Of a stretch of 5,548 nt of DNA, positions 5,028 through 5,548 are shown one piece after another. The first letter of the stretch is position 1. Every line of letters starts with the position of its first letter. The notes under the pieces are model-generated. The model saw nothing but the letters and a program-made list of their open reading frames with translations. It did not search any database and was not told the origin of the DNA. Source of the DNA: Comamonadaceae bacterium (GTDB lineage: Bacteria > Pseudomonadota > Gammaproteobacteria > Burkholderiales > Burkholderiaceae_C); NCBI GenBank assembly GCA_947454695.1, contig CANGMW010000180.1, positions 1 through 5,548 on the forward strand, read 5' to 3'. The translations under genes and the position numbers were made by a program.

Positions 5028-5548
5028 TCAGCGGTACTGGGGCGTTTGCTTGGCCAAAAAGGCGGCGATGCCGATGCCGCCGTTCTCATGGTGCAGATTG
5101 CGCACAAAGTGGTCGCGCTCGGCGTTCAGGTGGGCGTGCAAGGAGGCCTGTGGCGCGTCGTTGAGCAGCTCCTTGATGCTGGCCAAGGTGTTGGGCGCCC
5201 GCGCATTGAGTTTTTCAGCCAGCGACATGGCATCTTCCAAGGCACTTGCAGGCGCTGACACGCGGTTGACCAGGCCGAGTTCGTGAAGGCGCTGTGCACC
5301 GATGCGTTCGCCACACATCAAGAGCTCGGACACCAAGGGGCGCGGCAAGCTGCGCGCCAGACTCCAGCTGCCGCCCCCATCGGGCGAGAGGCCCACGCTG
5401 CTGTAGGCCATCACAAACACGGCGTTGCTGGCAGCCACCACAAAGTCACAGGCCAGCACCAGCGAAAAACCAGCGCCCGCAGCCGCGCCTTCTACCGCGG
5501 CAATCACGGGTTTGGGGAAGGTGCGAATGGCTTCAATCCAGCTGTGCA
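5028..5548 (-). CDS. Enoyl-CoA hydratase/isomerase-family (crotonase) protein, oxepin-CoA-hydrolase/PaaG-like, 5' end missing
   Basis: The right edge cuts the gene. The last 172 residues are present, against about 260 usual for the family, so the first oxyanion-hole strand and the true start lie outside. The visible part begins HSWIEAIRTFPKPVIAAVEG, then AAAGAGFSLVLACD (second oxyanion-hole glycines) and FVMAYSSVGLSPDGGGSWSL. Aligned to rat enoyl-CoA hydratase, catalytic Glu144 is Ser and Glu164 is Tyr. The Asp of SPDGGG aligns with catalytic Asp of PaaG isomerase (LIPDCGGTW). This argues against simple syn-hydration and for a delta3-delta2 or ring-epoxide isomerase. I also recall close Burkholderiales homologues annotated as 'oxepin-CoA hydrolase, alternative type'. 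The conserved helix GERIGAQRLHELGLVNRV and the C-terminal helices ending FLAKQTPQYR are intact. It is the first known gene of the minus-strand series, 97 bases before the regulator. Family certain; exact reaction uncertain. Confidence 0.92.
   Translation of the reverse strand, partial: HSWIEAIRTFPKPVIAAVEGAAAGAGFSLVLACDFVVAASNAVFVMAYSSVGLSPDGGGSWSLARSLPRPLVSELLMCGERIGAQRLHELGLVNRVSAPASALEDAMSLAEKLNARAPNTLASIKELLNDAPQASLHAHLNAERDHFVRNLHHENGGIGIAAFLAKQTPQYR

Noticed and set aside
5505..5507. GTG as the start of the crotonase gene
   Set aside because: The frame stays open to the right edge with family-typical HSWIEAIRTFPKPVIAAVEG, so this Val codon is internal.

Overview
The window looks like chromosomal DNA of a betaproteobacterium, most likely in or near the Comamonadaceae. 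That placement rests on recalled family resemblance of the proteins (a conserved DUF6806-like protein, a Crp/Fnr regulator and an oxepin-CoA-hydrolase-like crotonase), on high-GC coding sequence, and on tight same-strand gene packing. No database search was possible. I see no insertion sequence, phage gene, CRISPR array or attachment site.

Left part, plus strand (1-1018). Bases 1-60 are the last codons of a gene whose C-terminus resembles an ABC-transporter ATPase, possibly sulfate CysA. A 210-base intergenic stretch follows, with a candidate terminator and a weak candidate promoter. Next come a complete tRNA-Leu with anticodon UAA and encoded CCA, and, 27 bases after it, a small conserved gene of unknown function (392-1018). 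The 71 bases between that gene and the convergent minus-strand genes carry two clear hairpins and probably act as the termination zone for both sides.

Right part, minus strand (1090-5548). Five genes read leftwards in one closely spaced series: a crotonase-fold enoyl-CoA hydratase/isomerase (cut by the right edge), a Crp/Fnr-type regulator, an APH-fold phosphotransferase, an acyl-CoA dehydrogenase, and a YfcG-type glutathione-dependent oxidoreductase. Gaps are 97, 16, 31 and 20 bases, so at least the last four are probably one operon. A candidate internal promoter precedes the dehydrogenase gene.

How they may work together. The kinase-like protein beside an ADGPDEVH-type dehydrogenase is the two-gene version of the domains fused in animal ACAD10/ACAD11. 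It resembles the LvaA/LvaC pair of Pseudomonas levulinate catabolism. The likely chemistry is phosphorylation of a 4-hydroxyacyl-CoA followed by dehydrogenase-fold conversion to a beta-oxidation intermediate. The crotonase may process CoA thioesters in the same or a ring-cleavage pathway, the Crp/Fnr protein may control the set, and the YfcG homologue may provide thiol/disulfide or peroxide protection. The substrate is not readable from the sequence.
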